A stretch of DNA of 23,525 nt from JAYRWN01 sp041917975 (GTDB lineage: Bacteria; Bacteroidota; Bacteroidia; Chitinophagales; Saprospiraceae): contig JAYRWN010000405.1 of assembly GCA_041917975.1 (NCBI GenBank), positions 1-23,525 on the forward strand, read 5' to 3'. Made by a program: the position numbers and the translations under genes. Under the pieces are notes generated by a model. It searched no databases. It saw only the letters and a program-made list of their open reading frames with translations, and was not told the origin of the DNA. Below, in pieces: positions 1 through 8,424 of this stretch (positions are counted from its first letter, which is position 1; every line of letters begins with the position of its first letter).

Positions 1-335
1 ACTTTGGTAATACCCAGAGATTTTTGAATAAACTCTATTTTTATACCGGCCATAATACTAAGCACCACCTGGCTGGGCTGAATGATCGGACCTAATGAAG
101 CAAATAATTCTTCGGTGTCTTGTGGTTTTACGGCCAGAATGATTAAGTCTGCCTGCGGTACACATTCTGCCGCATCAGTATAAACTCTTCCTTTGTGATG
201 TTCTTGTAGTCCCGCCCGCTGCGGTGCACTTTTTTCTAAGATCATCAGGTGCTCATGGTCACAAAGCAGCGATTTTAAAAAACTCCGGGCATAGGTCGAA
301 CCCATATTCCCGCCACCAATGATCAGTATTTTCAT
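1..335 (-). CDS. proC: Pyrroline-5-carboxylate reductase, N-terminal part (cut by window edge)
   Basis: This gene enters the window from the left, and only about the first 111 codons are present. ProC catalyses the last step of proline synthesis, the NAD(P)H-dependent reduction of pyrroline-5-carboxylate, in the cytoplasm. The translation starts MKILIIGGGNMG, the Rossmann dinucleotide-binding loop at the extreme N-terminus. It continues with LAVKPQ near residue 60 and SIMAGI near residue 85, both hallmarks of the family. The ATG at 333-335 places the glycine-rich loop where it belongs, and a TATCTTTG box lies 22 bases upstream. The gene shares its strand with the phosphodiesterase gene upstream, but 169 bases separate them, so it probably has its own promoter. 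It is a housekeeping gene and marks chromosomal backbone next to the polysaccharide locus. Confidence 0.92.
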   Translation of the reverse strand, partial: MKILIIGGGNMGSTYARSFLKSLLCDHEHLMILEKSAPQRAGLQEHHKGRVYTDAAECVPQADLIILAVKPQDTEELFASLGPIIQPSQVVLSIMAGIKIEFIQKSLGITK

Positions 336-357
336 AATTATCTTTCCGGATGAACGG

Positions 358-365
358 CAAAGATA
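358..365 (-). promoter_or_regulatory. Putative Bacteroidota -7 box of proC
   Basis: On the minus strand the bases read TATCTTTG, matching the TAnnTTTG -7 consensus of Bacteroidota primary sigma factors, 22 bases before the proC ATG. No clear TTTG-type -33 element is seen at the expected distance, so the call rests on the -7 box and its position. Confidence 0.4.
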
Positions 366-504
366 CAAAACCTGGACTGGCCGTCAGATAGACTAAAAAT
401 TTTATCTATCCGATCTGAGCAAAAAAGCCTTGTCCCGTTTTGCATCCTCTTGGCTGCGGTTCTTCAGCTTATTGATTCTAAATGACCGCAATTTAACCCA
501 CGTC

Positions 505-1371
505 TTATTTGGCCTCTTTGATAAGATTTGGGTAATCGGTGATGATACCATCTACGCCCCAGCGCAAGAGTTTCCGCATGATTTTTACCTCATTTACCGT
601 CCAGGGAATGACACGCAGGCCCTGGTCGTGCATCTCTCTTAAACTCTTTTTCGTAAGCAAAGCGTAGTGAGGACTGTAGATGTGGGGGGTGAACCCTAAC
701 CTGTCTACATGCTCAGCCCATAGGCCCTTTTTTTCAACTAAAAAGGCTAAAGTTATCTCAGGGTACTTGTGATGAATGTATTGTAAGGCCCTCACATCAA
801 AGGATTGGATCGAACTACTGGATTTTAAGCCAAGTTTTAAAAATTCCTCAGCGACCAGATCGCAGAATTCCTGTACCGGGGGAGTAAGTTTACCATCCCA
901 CTCCGGTTGGCTTTTAATCTCGATATTAAAAGCGGGAAGGGTTTTTTGGTTCTTCAGGCAATGTTCGTGTACTGCCCTAATCACCTCGTTGAGCGTGGGT
1001 TTATGAGCCGGTTCTTTAAGTTGAACAGGAAATCTTACATGGCCCTTGCTTCCGCAATCCACATGTCTAATGGCTTCATAATCTATATGATATAAATTAA
1101 TATTATCCAGCATGTTTGTATCACATAGGCCCGGATTAAACCAAGGGTCATGGGACACCACCACCTGTTTATCTCTACTGATAACCACATCCATTTCCAG
1201 GGTCTTAAGCTCAGGAAAGGATAATGCATGGATAAAAGCACTGATACTGTTTTCTGGTCTTAAACCGCGACACCCCCGGTGCCCTTGCCAGTCGAAAACG
1301 TCTGAAGATTGGGCCATGGAATTAATTAATGATGAGTAAAAAACTAAAAAGCACAGAGTAATCCGCCTCAT
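505..1371 (-). CDS. Secreted glycerophosphodiester phosphodiesterase (GDPD family)
   Basis: The product hydrolyses glycerophosphodiesters, the deacylated headgroups of phospholipids, to sn-glycerol-3-phosphate and an alcohol. The 288-residue protein begins with a signal peptide (MRRITLCFLVFYSS, likely cut after NSMA), so it should act in the periplasm or outside the cell. Family motifs appear in order: the catalytic HRGxRGLxPENS block about residues 30-42, the metal-binding ExD (LEMDV) near 60, the second catalytic His in SHDP near 75, and a C-terminal PWTVN...GVDGIITDYP block that closes the TIM barrel. An in-frame start 60 bases upstream exists, but it would bury the signal peptide behind 20 polar residues, so the ATG at 1369-1371 is preferred. 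The following gene on the same strand is proC. The substrate cannot be read from the sequence. Confidence 0.9.
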   Translation of the reverse strand: MRRITLCFLVFYSSLINSMAQSSDVFDWQGHRGCRGLRPENSISAFIHALSFPELKTLEMDVVISRDKQVVVSHDPWFNPGLCDTNMLDNINLYHIDYEAIRHVDCGSKGHVRFPVQLKEPAHKPTLNEVIRAVHEHCLKNQKTLPAFNIEIKSQPEWDGKLTPPVQEFCDLVAEEFLKLGLKSSSSIQSFDVRALQYIHHKYPEITLAFLVEKKGLWAEHVDRLGFTPHIYSPHYALLTKKSLREMHDQGLRVIPWTVNEVKIMRKLLRWGVDGIITDYPNLIKEAK

Positions 1372-1488
1372 TATTCTTGGATTGTACCCGTTAAAATACT
1401 CGATTAATCGACATGGATGCTTATCAATCAAAGTTTTTGACTGCCATTAATATCATTTCTATTTATTTTATATATAAAATATCCTGTA

Positions 1489-1496
1489 TACATTTG
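1489..1496 (+). promoter_or_regulatory. Putative -7 box of the YfhO-family gene
   Basis: The bases read TACATTTG, a match to TAnnTTTG, ending 16 bases before the ATG at 1513. Transcription would begin close to 1502 and leave a leader of about ten bases. The region just upstream is strongly A/T-rich but shows no convincing TTTG -33 element. Confidence 0.4.
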
Positions 1497-1512
1497 CCCA
1501 CAAATCATTGGC

Positions 1513-3966
1513 ATGCAAATCAATATCAAGCACATTTTACCTCACCTGGCTGTAATGGCCTTATTTCTGATTCTGGCAGCAATTTATTTTTCCCCGCAAC
1601 TGCAAGGTAAGGTCCTTAATCAATCTGATACGGCTAACTGGGAAGCCACGTCAAGAGAAGCCCGCCTGTATCAGGATTCTACCGGTCATCAGGCCATGTG
1701 GACCAATTCTATTTTTAGTGGCATGCCAACCTTTCAAATTGCTTTTTCCCATCCGGGTAACCTGTTAGTAAAAGTAGATTCGGTGACCAAGTTATTTTTA
1801 AGTTATCCGATTGGGGTTTTTTTTGCTTTCATGTTATTTGCTTATCTGGCGCTTATTTTGATCGGCGTAGATTACCGTATTGCCGCCATCACCGCCATCG
1901 GATTAGCTTTTTCAGTATATTATTTAGGTTTACTTAAAGCAGGCCATAACTCAAAACTTAATGCCTTGGTATATGGTGCCTTGGTCTTTTCCGGCATGCA
2001 TTTATTGTTTGAACAACGGAAATGGGTGTTCGGCGGGGTGATCAGCGCTCTGGGATTAGGGTTACAGATCACCGCCAATCACATTCAGATGACTTTCTAT
2101 CTCATGCTGGCTATGGGTTTGTTCATCATCGTACAGTTCATCGGCCATCTAAGAGCAAAATCATTGGCCACTTTTGTCAAAGCACTGGGTATTCTGATCG
2201 CCGGATGGGCTATAGGAATTTTAACCAATTCGAGTCAGTTATTGACTTCCTATGAATTCGGTAACCAAACCATGCGGGGTAAACCGATTTTGCAAAAATC
2301 AGCCATGATTGATTCCACCTCCAGCAGCACAGTAGACGGTCTGGCCTGGGATTATGCCATGCGCTGGAGTAACAACGGGCTGGATTTGATGGGTACCTTT
2401 TTCGAAGGCGCTGCCGGTGGTGGCAATGTACGGCTTAATCCCACGGGTGAGCTGACGGCCAAATTACGCCAACTCGGTTATACCGCTCCTACTTTTCCTT
2501 TATATTTCGGCGGCATCGATTTTACCGAAACTCCGGCTTACTTGGGCATCGTCCTGTGGACTTTACTGATTATCGGATTATTTTATGGCCGTCCCCTGAA
2601 TCGCTACTGGTTACTGGCCGCCATAGCGCTTATTGCGGTCACCTCGATGGGCAAATATGCCGCATTTTTTAACAAATTAATGTTCGATTATTTTCCACTT
2701 TACAATAAATTCCGGGCTCCAAGTTCAGCTATTACGATTATGACTATCCTCGTGGCTATCGGAGCAGCGTTAGGATTGCAAAGTGTGCTTAGCGCCCATC
2801 AACACACCCCCAAAACCAAAAAGAAAGAACTGGATAATCAGCTTTGGCAAAAAGCCCTTTATACTGTATCCGCCTTATTCGCAGTATTTTTAATTACCGG
2901 CTTCGTGATTGATTTTTCAGGGTCCAATGACGCCCAATTTGCCCAAGCCAACATCCTGGAAGAACTGCGCAGTGAGCGAAAAATGTTTTATTTTAAATCA
3001 CTATTTAAAAGTCTAATCCTGGCTGCATTGGTTTTTACCGCCCTGTTTTTTTACATCCGCAAAAAATTAACTTCAAATTATCTAATTCTAATTTTAGGAT
3101 TTATCGTTTTATTCGACTTATGGTCCGTCGGTCGTCATTACCTGAGCAAAGAATCATTTATTTCACAAACCAACTTCCGCAGCCAGTTTACCGCTCGTCC
3201 TGCTGATGAATTTATTTTAAAAGATACCGATGTGCATTACCGTGTGCACGATGTCACCTCCGGCGATCCGTTTAGCAGCTATTTTCCGTCTTATTTTCAT
3301 AAATCAATCGGTGGTTACAGCGCTACGAAATTACAACGCTACCAGGACCTGATCGATGGTTACTTATCCAAGGGCCATCAGGGTGTTTTTAACATGCTGA
3401 ACACCAAATATTTTATTTCTCCTGATGAAAACAATCAGGTGCAAGCCAATGTCAATTTTGGTGCCTTAGGCAATGCTTGGCCGGTATCCAGTTTTATCGT
3501 GGTTAATACGCCTAACGAGGAGTTTAATGGGTTAAACGGCTTGAATCCTGCCGAAATGGCTATTGTACATCAGGATTTTAAATCTTACCTGGATGGTCTG
3601 TCCCTCACCAAAGCGGGAACCATAAAATTAACCAAATACTCCCCCAATGAACTGACTTATTCAGCTGACTTGCCCTCTGAACAACTCATTGTTTTTTCAG
3701 AGGTGTGGTACGGACCTCATCTGGGCTGGCAGGCTTATCTGGACGGCCAACCGGTAGAACATATCCGTGCTAATTACATTCTCAGGGCTATGCGTATTCC
3801 GGCCGGCCAGCATACCGTCGAATTTAAGTTTGAGCCTAAATCCTTTAAAAATGGCACCATTATATCATTATTGTTCTCCACTCTTATTTTACTAGGAACA
3901 ATTGGTGTTATTCTTTTTCCTCTTTATGAAAAATACAGGACTGTTAACATAAGAAAACCTCATTAA
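1513..3966 (+). CDS. YfhO-family polytopic membrane protein (GT-C-like)
   Basis: This is an 817-residue integral membrane protein of the YfhO family. In Firmicutes, YfhO is a GT-C glycosyltransferase that uses an undecaprenyl-phosphate sugar to decorate lipoteichoic acid. Bacteroidota homologues of this size are common, but their acceptor is not established. A first membrane segment covers about residues 10-28. It is followed by an extracytoplasmic loop with LNQSDTANW, which occupies the place where GT-C enzymes carry acidic catalytic residues. Many hydrophobic segments run between about 75 and 540, then comes a soluble domain (about 550-790) with a beta-rich end containing WYGPHLGWQAYLDG, and a last membrane segment near 795-812. 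The start is the ATG at 1513, just after a -7 box. Base composition is like the backbone to its left, unlike the AT-rich operon that follows 102 bases later. It may belong functionally to either. Confidence 0.82.
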   Translation: MQINIKHILPHLAVMALFLILAAIYFSPQLQGKVLNQSDTANWEATSREARLYQDSTGHQAMWTNSIFSGMPTFQIAFSHPGNLLVKVDSVTKLFLSYPIGVFFAFMLFAYLALILIGVDYRIAAITAIGLAFSVYYLGLLKAGHNSKLNALVYGALVFSGMHLLFEQRKWVFGGVISALGLGLQITANHIQMTFYLMLAMGLFIIVQFIGHLRAKSLATFVKALGILIAGWAIGILTNSSQLLTSYEFGNQTMRGKPILQKSAMIDSTSSSTVDGLAWDYAMRWSNNGLDLMGTFFEGAAGGGNVRLNPTGELTAKLRQLGYTAPTFPLYFGGIDFTETPAYLGIVLWTLLIIGLFYGRPLNRYWLLAAIALIAVTSMGKYAAFFNKLMFDYFPLYNKFRAPSSAITIMTILVAIGAALGLQSVLSAHQHTPKTKKKELDNQLWQKALYTVSALFAVFLITGFVIDFSGSNDAQFAQANILEELRSERKMFYFKSLFKSLILAALVFTALFFYIRKKLTSNYLILILGFIVLFDLWSVGRHYLSKESFISQTNFRSQFTARPADEFILKDTDVHYRVHDVTSGDPFSSYFPSYFHKSIGGYSATKLQRYQDLIDGYLSKGHQGVFNMLNTKYFISPDENNQVQANVNFGALGNAWPVSSFIVVNTPNEEFNGLNGLNPAEMAIVHQDFKSYLDGLSLTKAGTIKLTKYSPNELTYSADLPSEQLIVFSEVWYGPHLGWQAYLDGQPVEHIRANYILRAMRIPAGQHTVEFKFEPKSFKNGTIISLLFSTLILLGTIGVILFPLYEKYRTVNIRKPH

Positions 3967-4068
3967 AAACTACATATATTCTTAACTATTAAACAACAAT
4001 ATTCTTTTACTAACCTCTTAATTTTTCAATTTTCTCAGAAACTATTTATTAGCGCAATATATTTTCTA

Positions 4069-5133
4069 ATGAAAGTACTAATAACAGGTGGTTGTGGGTT
4101 CGTAGGCTCTAACCTTGCTATTCTTTTGAAGGCCAAATATGATGATTATCAAATTACATGTTTGGATAACCTAAAGAGAAGGGGTTCCGAATTGAACATA
4201 AAGCGTCTAAAAGATTCAGGTATAAACTTTATACATGGTGACGTTAGAAATATAGAGGATTTTGAATATTTACCTTATGCTGATATTGTCATTGATGCAG
4301 CTGCTGAACCGTCAGTTTTAGCTGGTGTAAATTCGTCAAGTGCATATTGTATAAATTCTAACCTGATAGGTACAATAAATACCCTTCAATTTGTTATCAA
4401 GTGCAATGCCAAACTAATTTTTCTTTCAACAAGTCGTGTTTATTCTGTAGCAAAGTTAAACCAATTACCTTTTCATGAAATTGAAACCAGATTTAGTTTA
4501 TTGGACTCAGAATTAAGCCATGGTTATTCTATGTATGGAATTAATGAAGAGTTTTCATTAGACGGTTTTCGTTCACTTTATGGTTTTACCAAGCTCTCTT
4601 CAGAATTGTTAATTCAGGAATATGTTCAATTGTATAATTTAAAAGCTGTTATTAACCGCTGTGGGGTAATAACCGGACCTTATCAGATGGGTAAAGTAGA
4701 TCAGGGATTTATGGTCCTTTGGATGAGCAGGCACATGTGGAACCAACCATTATCTTATTTTGGATTTGGTGGCCAAGGTAAACAGGTAAGAGATATTTTG
4801 AATATTAATGATTTATTTGATTTAGTTGATTTGCAAATTCACAATATACAATTTCTAGATGGAGAAATTTACAATATTGGAGGAGGTTTAAATTCCAGTT
4901 TATCTCTATTTGAACTTACACGCCTTTGCAATACAGTTACAGGAAATAAAATTAGTATCAATTCTGTTCCAGACACAAACCCTCTTGATGTTAGGATTTA
5001 CTACACTCAAAATAATAAAATATTCAATAAAACCGGCTGGCAACCGACCACCACTATTGAAGACACCATATTATCCATACACGAATGGCTGGTAAAAAAT
5101 GAATATACCTTAAAACCTATTCTTTTAAATTAA
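4069..5133 (+). CDS. NAD-dependent epimerase/dehydratase, CDP-paratose 2-epimerase-like (first copy)
   Basis: This is a 354-residue extended SDR acting on a nucleotide-activated sugar in the cytoplasm. The NAD-binding loop TGGCGFVG is at residues 6-13, the catalytic Ser/Thr stretch STSRVY near 122-127, and an intact YxxxK (YGFTK, Tyr171 and Lys175) follows. The segments DNLKRRGSELN and DAAAEPSVLAG resemble CDP-tyvelose/CDP-paratose 2-epimerases, so a C2-epimerisation or related redox step is the closest named reaction, but the substrate is inferred only from family resemblance. It opens a four-gene operon, 15 bases ahead of a paralogous SDR. The AT-rich codon use differs from the YfhO gene before it, suggesting a separate acquisition. 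No CDP-sugar synthesis genes (RfbF/RfbG/RfbH-like) are present nearby, which argues against a true CDP-dideoxyhexose pathway. Confidence 0.82.
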   Translation: MKVLITGGCGFVGSNLAILLKAKYDDYQITCLDNLKRRGSELNIKRLKDSGINFIHGDVRNIEDFEYLPYADIVIDAAAEPSVLAGVNSSSAYCINSNLIGTINTLQFVIKCNAKLIFLSTSRVYSVAKLNQLPFHEIETRFSLLDSELSHGYSMYGINEEFSLDGFRSLYGFTKLSSELLIQEYVQLYNLKAVINRCGVITGPYQMGKVDQGFMVLWMSRHMWNQPLSYFGFGGQGKQVRDILNINDLFDLVDLQIHNIQFLDGEIYNIGGGLNSSLSLFELTRLCNTVTGNKISINSVPDTNPLDVRIYYTQNNKIFNKTGWQPTTTIEDTILSIHEWLVKNEYTLKPILLN

Positions 5134-5148
5134 AAAAAATTAAATTAA

Positions 5149-6213
5149 ATGAAGATAGCGTTGGTAACCGGATCAGGAGGCTTAATAGGAAGTGAATCCG
5201 TTCGTTTTTTTTCAAGCTATTTTGATTTAATAGTAGGGATTGATAATGATATGCGTTCATATTTTTTTGGCTTAGATGCATCAACAACCTGGAATATTAA
5301 AAATCTAACTAATCTTTTTTACAATTATAAGCACTACTCTACAGATATTAGAGATTATACAAAATTAGAAGAAATATTCAAAAACTTTTCAAGCGATATT
5401 AGTTTAATCATTCATACAGCCGCCCAGCCTAGTCATGATTGGGCGGCTAAAGAACCAATTACCGATTATTCTGTTAATGCCGTAGGCACTTTGAATCTGC
5501 TGGAATTAACAAGAAAATTTTGCCCGGAAGCTGTTTTCATTTTCACATCGACGAATAAAGTCTATGGTGACAGGCCTAACCTTCTTCCTCTTCAGGAATT
5601 AGACAAGAGGTATGAAATCGACCCAAATCACGAATTCTTTGCACAAGGTATAAGTGAAAACCTGTCAATAGACCAGAGCATGCATTCTCTTTTTGGAGCT
5701 TCAAAGGTATCTGCCGATATCCTTGTTCAGGAGTATGGACTTTACTTTAATATGAATACCGGCGTTTTTAGGGGAGGGTGCCTAACTGGTCCTAATCACA
5801 GTGGAACCCAATTGCACGGCTTTTTGGCTTATTTGATGAAATGCGCAATTAAGAAAGATCCTTATACTATCTTTGGTTACAAAGGAAAACAAGTCCGCGA
5901 TAACATCCATAGTTATGATTTGGTCAATATGTTTATGTATTTCTACCAAAACCCTCATCCCGGCCAGGTGTATAATGCAGGAGGAGGAAGATTTGCCAAC
6001 TGTTCAATGCTAGAGGCCATAGAATTGTGCGAAAATATAACCGGAAATAAAATGAATATCACTTATTCTGAAAAAAATAGAGCAGGAGATCATATCTGGT
6101 ACATAAGTGACCTGACCAAATTTAGAAACCATTATCCCGAATGGTATTGGCAGTTTAACCTGGAAAATACTTTATTAGAAATGTTTAATAGTATGAAACT
6201 AAGATATAACTAA
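5149..6213 (+). CDS. NAD-dependent epimerase/dehydratase, CDP-paratose 2-epimerase-like (second copy, Phe in YxxxK)
   Basis: This is a 354-residue extended SDR, the same length as the gene before it and clearly related in layout. The NAD loop TGSGGLIG is at residues 7-14, HTAAQPSHDW near 88-97, and STNKVYG follows. The usual YxxxK motif reads FGASK, so Phe182 (codon TTT at 5692-5694) replaces the catalytic tyrosine while Lys186 is kept. The downstream blocks GGCLTGPNHSG, GYKGKQVRDNIHS and NAGGGR are typical of the CDP-paratose 2-epimerase-like group. From memory, the Phe is shared by many members of that group, so it is probably a family property and not damage. Fifteen bases separate it from the first SDR and 14 from the following GT2 gene, so the pair is likely co-translated and may work as a heteromer or in successive steps. 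The substrate is unknown. Confidence 0.82.
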   Translation: MKIALVTGSGGLIGSESVRFFSSYFDLIVGIDNDMRSYFFGLDASTTWNIKNLTNLFYNYKHYSTDIRDYTKLEEIFKNFSSDISLIIHTAAQPSHDWAAKEPITDYSVNAVGTLNLLELTRKFCPEAVFIFTSTNKVYGDRPNLLPLQELDKRYEIDPNHEFFAQGISENLSIDQSMHSLFGASKVSADILVQEYGLYFNMNTGVFRGGCLTGPNHSGTQLHGFLAYLMKCAIKKDPYTIFGYKGKQVRDNIHSYDLVNMFMYFYQNPHPGQVYNAGGGRFANCSMLEAIELCENITGNKMNITYSEKNRAGDHIWYISDLTKFRNHYPEWYWQFNLENTLLEMFNSMKLRYN

Positions 6214-6227
6214 CAATTACTTTATTC

Positions 6228-6965
6228 ATGAAATTGAGCATTGTAATTCCCGCCTTCAATGAAGAAGATTCCATTAAAGAAACGGTCAAAGTTATTTTTT
6301 ATACGTTAATAAAAAATAGCATAAATCATGAAATTATTGTAATTAATGATAATTCAAAAGATAATACGTTACAAACACTTCATGAACTTTCATCCATAAT
6401 CCCAACACTTAAATATTTTACCAACCCAGGCCCTAACGGATTTGGTTATGCTGTGAGATATGGCTTAGAACAATTTACAGGCGATTGTGTGGCAATAATG
6501 ATGGCCGACTTATCCGACTCACCGGATGATTTAATCACATTTTATCATCGCCTGACAACGAGTACGGTAGATTGTATTTTTGGTACGCGATGGAGCAAAG
6601 GTGGAATGGTATATGATTATCCTTTTATAAAAAGGGTTGTAAACAGAATAGCTAATTTCATCATTAGAATTGTCATGAACATTACCTATGATGACACAAC
6701 CAATGCCTTTAAATTGTATAGAAAGGAAGCAATAGAAGGGGTAAAACCGTTTTTATCTCCTCATTTTAACCTAACTATTGAAATCCCATTAAAGGCTATA
6801 ATAAGAGGTTATTCCTATGAAGTATTGCCTAATTCTTGGACTAACAGAAAATATGGCGTATCCAAACTTAAGTTAAGAGAAATGGGCAGTCGCTATTTTT
6901 TTATACTAATGTATTGTCTGATAGAAAAATATTTTTCAAAAGGCGATTTTATTAAAAAATGGTAA
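6228..6965 (+). CDS. Family 2 glycosyltransferase, polyprenyl-phosphate (DPM1-like) type
   Basis: This is a 245-residue GT-A-fold glycosyltransferase that most resembles dolichol-phosphate mannose synthase, enzymes that move a sugar from a nucleotide donor to a polyprenyl phosphate on the cytoplasmic face of the membrane. VIPAFNEEDSI lies at about residues 5-15, INDNSKDNT near 40-48, and an acidic donor-site motif ADLSDSPDD near 93-101. Conserved DPM-like elements follow: GTRW, the NAFKLYRKEA block, and NRKYGVSKLKL. There is no long C-terminal membrane domain, which fits the soluble, DPM1-type subclass. Its last seven bases overlap the start of the next gene, a predicted GT-C-like membrane protein, which suggests translational coupling and a donor-maker/donor-user pair. 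The exact sugar may be the product of the two preceding SDRs, but that is inference. Confidence 0.86.
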   Translation: MKLSIVIPAFNEEDSIKETVKVIFYTLIKNSINHEIIVINDNSKDNTLQTLHELSSIIPTLKYFTNPGPNGFGYAVRYGLEQFTGDCVAIMMADLSDSPDDLITFYHRLTTSTVDCIFGTRWSKGGMVYDYPFIKRVVNRIANFIIRIVMNITYDDTTNAFKLYRKEAIEGVKPFLSPHFNLTIEIPLKAIIRGYSYEVLPNSWTNRKYGVSKLKLREMGSRYFFILMYCLIEKYFSKGDFIKKW

Positions 6966-8335
6966 AAATATTAATAAATACAATTAATTATAATTATAAA
7001 TTTTATTCATTACTTCTAGTTGAAATAGCGTTTCTTACCTACTTGAATTGGCAAAATAAAATTATGTCAGGTATTTTGCCAAGTTATGAAAATTATGTCA
7101 ACTTTTTTAAGTCTGGGTTTGATTTAAAATCCCCATTTTTAAATAATAATTATACTTTCCCCATGTGGGGTTATGCTCTGATTTTACTCGTATTAAATAA
7201 AAAAATTATAATTGTCCTTTTTCAGCAACTACTTTCGTTATTAATAATATGGTATATTGATAAAAATATCTCAAAATTATTTGAATTAGAAAACCCTACT
7301 ATTTCCCGTATTATTTATCGGATACTTATTTTAGCTGGTTTTAGTTGGCATCTTTTCCACGTTCCGCTCTGGCCGTACGGCATATCAGCGATTTTCACCA
7401 CATTATCAGTTTTATTTTACATACAGTACATAAAAATTAATAAATTTATTTATTTGACAGGGTCAGCTCTTTTATTTGGTCTGGCCCTTAACTTTAGATC
7501 CGATTATCTGTATTTCACTATTTGTTTTTACCTAATAGTACTATTGTACTATCTATTCAAAAGAAATGTAAAGTTACTTCCATTTAACCTATGGCTTGCC
7601 ATAGTAGGGTTGATAATGTTACCATGGATGATATATACCAAAGCAAGGACAGGACATATTCTTTTAAATTCAACTAATGGTGGACACGTTCTGTTTATTG
7701 GCTTGGGTCAACTTCCTGATAATCCCTGGCACATAACTCCCTATGATGGAGACAGCACTATGCATGCTATTCTAAAACAAAAATTTGGTACAACTATTAA
7801 TTCATTGAGTTATACCGCAGATAATTTTCTTAAAGAGGCATGGAAAGAGCGCATAGTGGATCAGCCTAAATACTACTTTAAAAGATGTGTCATTAATATA
7901 CGTGATTATTTTATCAGACCTTTTACTCTCGGGGAAATAAATAATAAATTAAATATAAATAAAAATGATTGGACTTTGTCTAATATTTACCAGATATTAT
8001 TAAACGAATCGATTACTGATAAAATAAAAGTGCTATTTGTAATACTTTTTCAACTATTGATCCGTTTGACTGGTATTGCTTTCATAATAACATTTTGGAC
8101 ATTAATACTATTTAATTTTAAAATATTTATCAAAGAGTTTTTAAAAATAGAATTTACGCTTTTGTTTGGATTGATTTTATACCAAACTGGATTACTTTTA
8201 TTTGCTTTTTATAATCCTAGTTATCATACTAACATTTATATAATGTATGTTTTGTGTGCTTTGGTTTTATTGGATAAAATAATTCCAATTAAATTAAAAA
8301 ACCAGATTTGCCAGGGGATAATATATCAAAAATGA
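6959..8335 (+). CDS. Multi-spanning membrane protein, probable GT39/GT-C-like glycosyltransferase
   Basis: This is a 458-residue, very hydrophobic protein with about ten or more membrane segments. I do not recognise it as a named gene. Features that recall GT39/ArnT-like lipid-phosphate-sugar transferases are an N-terminal membrane segment followed by a polar loop, the LNFRSDYLYF segment near 175-185, the membrane-exit PWMIYTKARTGH near 222-233, then a long extracytoplasmic stretch (about 235-345, including GLGQLPDNPW), and further membrane segments to the end. The start ATG at 6959 overlaps the stop of the GT2 gene, which produces the kind of polyprenyl-linked donor such proteins use. It is the last gene of the rightward operon, and a convergent gene starts its 3' end 89 bases later. 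It could instead be a flippase-like or O-antigen-polymerase-like protein, since membrane topology alone does not decide. Confidence 0.65.
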   Translation: MVKILINTINYNYKFYSLLLVEIAFLTYLNWQNKIMSGILPSYENYVNFFKSGFDLKSPFLNNNYTFPMWGYALILLVLNKKIIIVLFQQLLSLLIIWYIDKNISKLFELENPTISRIIYRILILAGFSWHLFHVPLWPYGISAIFTTLSVLFYIQYIKINKFIYLTGSALLFGLALNFRSDYLYFTICFYLIVLLYYLFKRNVKLLPFNLWLAIVGLIMLPWMIYTKARTGHILLNSTNGGHVLFIGLGQLPDNPWHITPYDGDSTMHAILKQKFGTTINSLSYTADNFLKEAWKERIVDQPKYYFKRCVINIRDYFIRPFTLGEINNKLNINKNDWTLSNIYQILLNESITDKIKVLFVILFQLLIRLTGIAFIITFWTLILFNFKIFIKEFLKIEFTLLFGLILYQTGLLLFAFYNPSYHTNIYIMYVLCALVLLDKIIPIKLKNQICQGIIYQK

Positions 8336-8424
8336 GTTTTATTAATACTACAATACAACTTTTATTTTATTGCATATCTAACTGTAAAAATTGTCTGGTC
8401 TTCTTTCTTGACCCTTTTAAACAA

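Noticed and set aside
385..412. Possible hairpin GATAGA...TCTATC downstream of the phosphodiesterase gene
   Set aside because: Six base pairs with a 12-base A/T loop and no following U-run; not distinguishable from chance in A/T-rich DNA.
430..642. 70-codon plus-strand frame over the 3' end of the phosphodiesterase gene
   Set aside because: It is antisense to a well-supported gene, has no domain, and its composition follows the opposite strand's codons.
4069..6213. Tandem SDR genes as a true CDP-tyvelose/paratose pathway
   Set aside because: No CDP-glucose synthesis, 4,6-dehydratase or 3-dehydratase genes are nearby, so only the family resemblance is claimed.
8336..8424. Terminator between the convergent GT-C-like and GT4 genes
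   Set aside because: One is expected, but no stem of useful length followed by a U-run could be found in the 89 bases.
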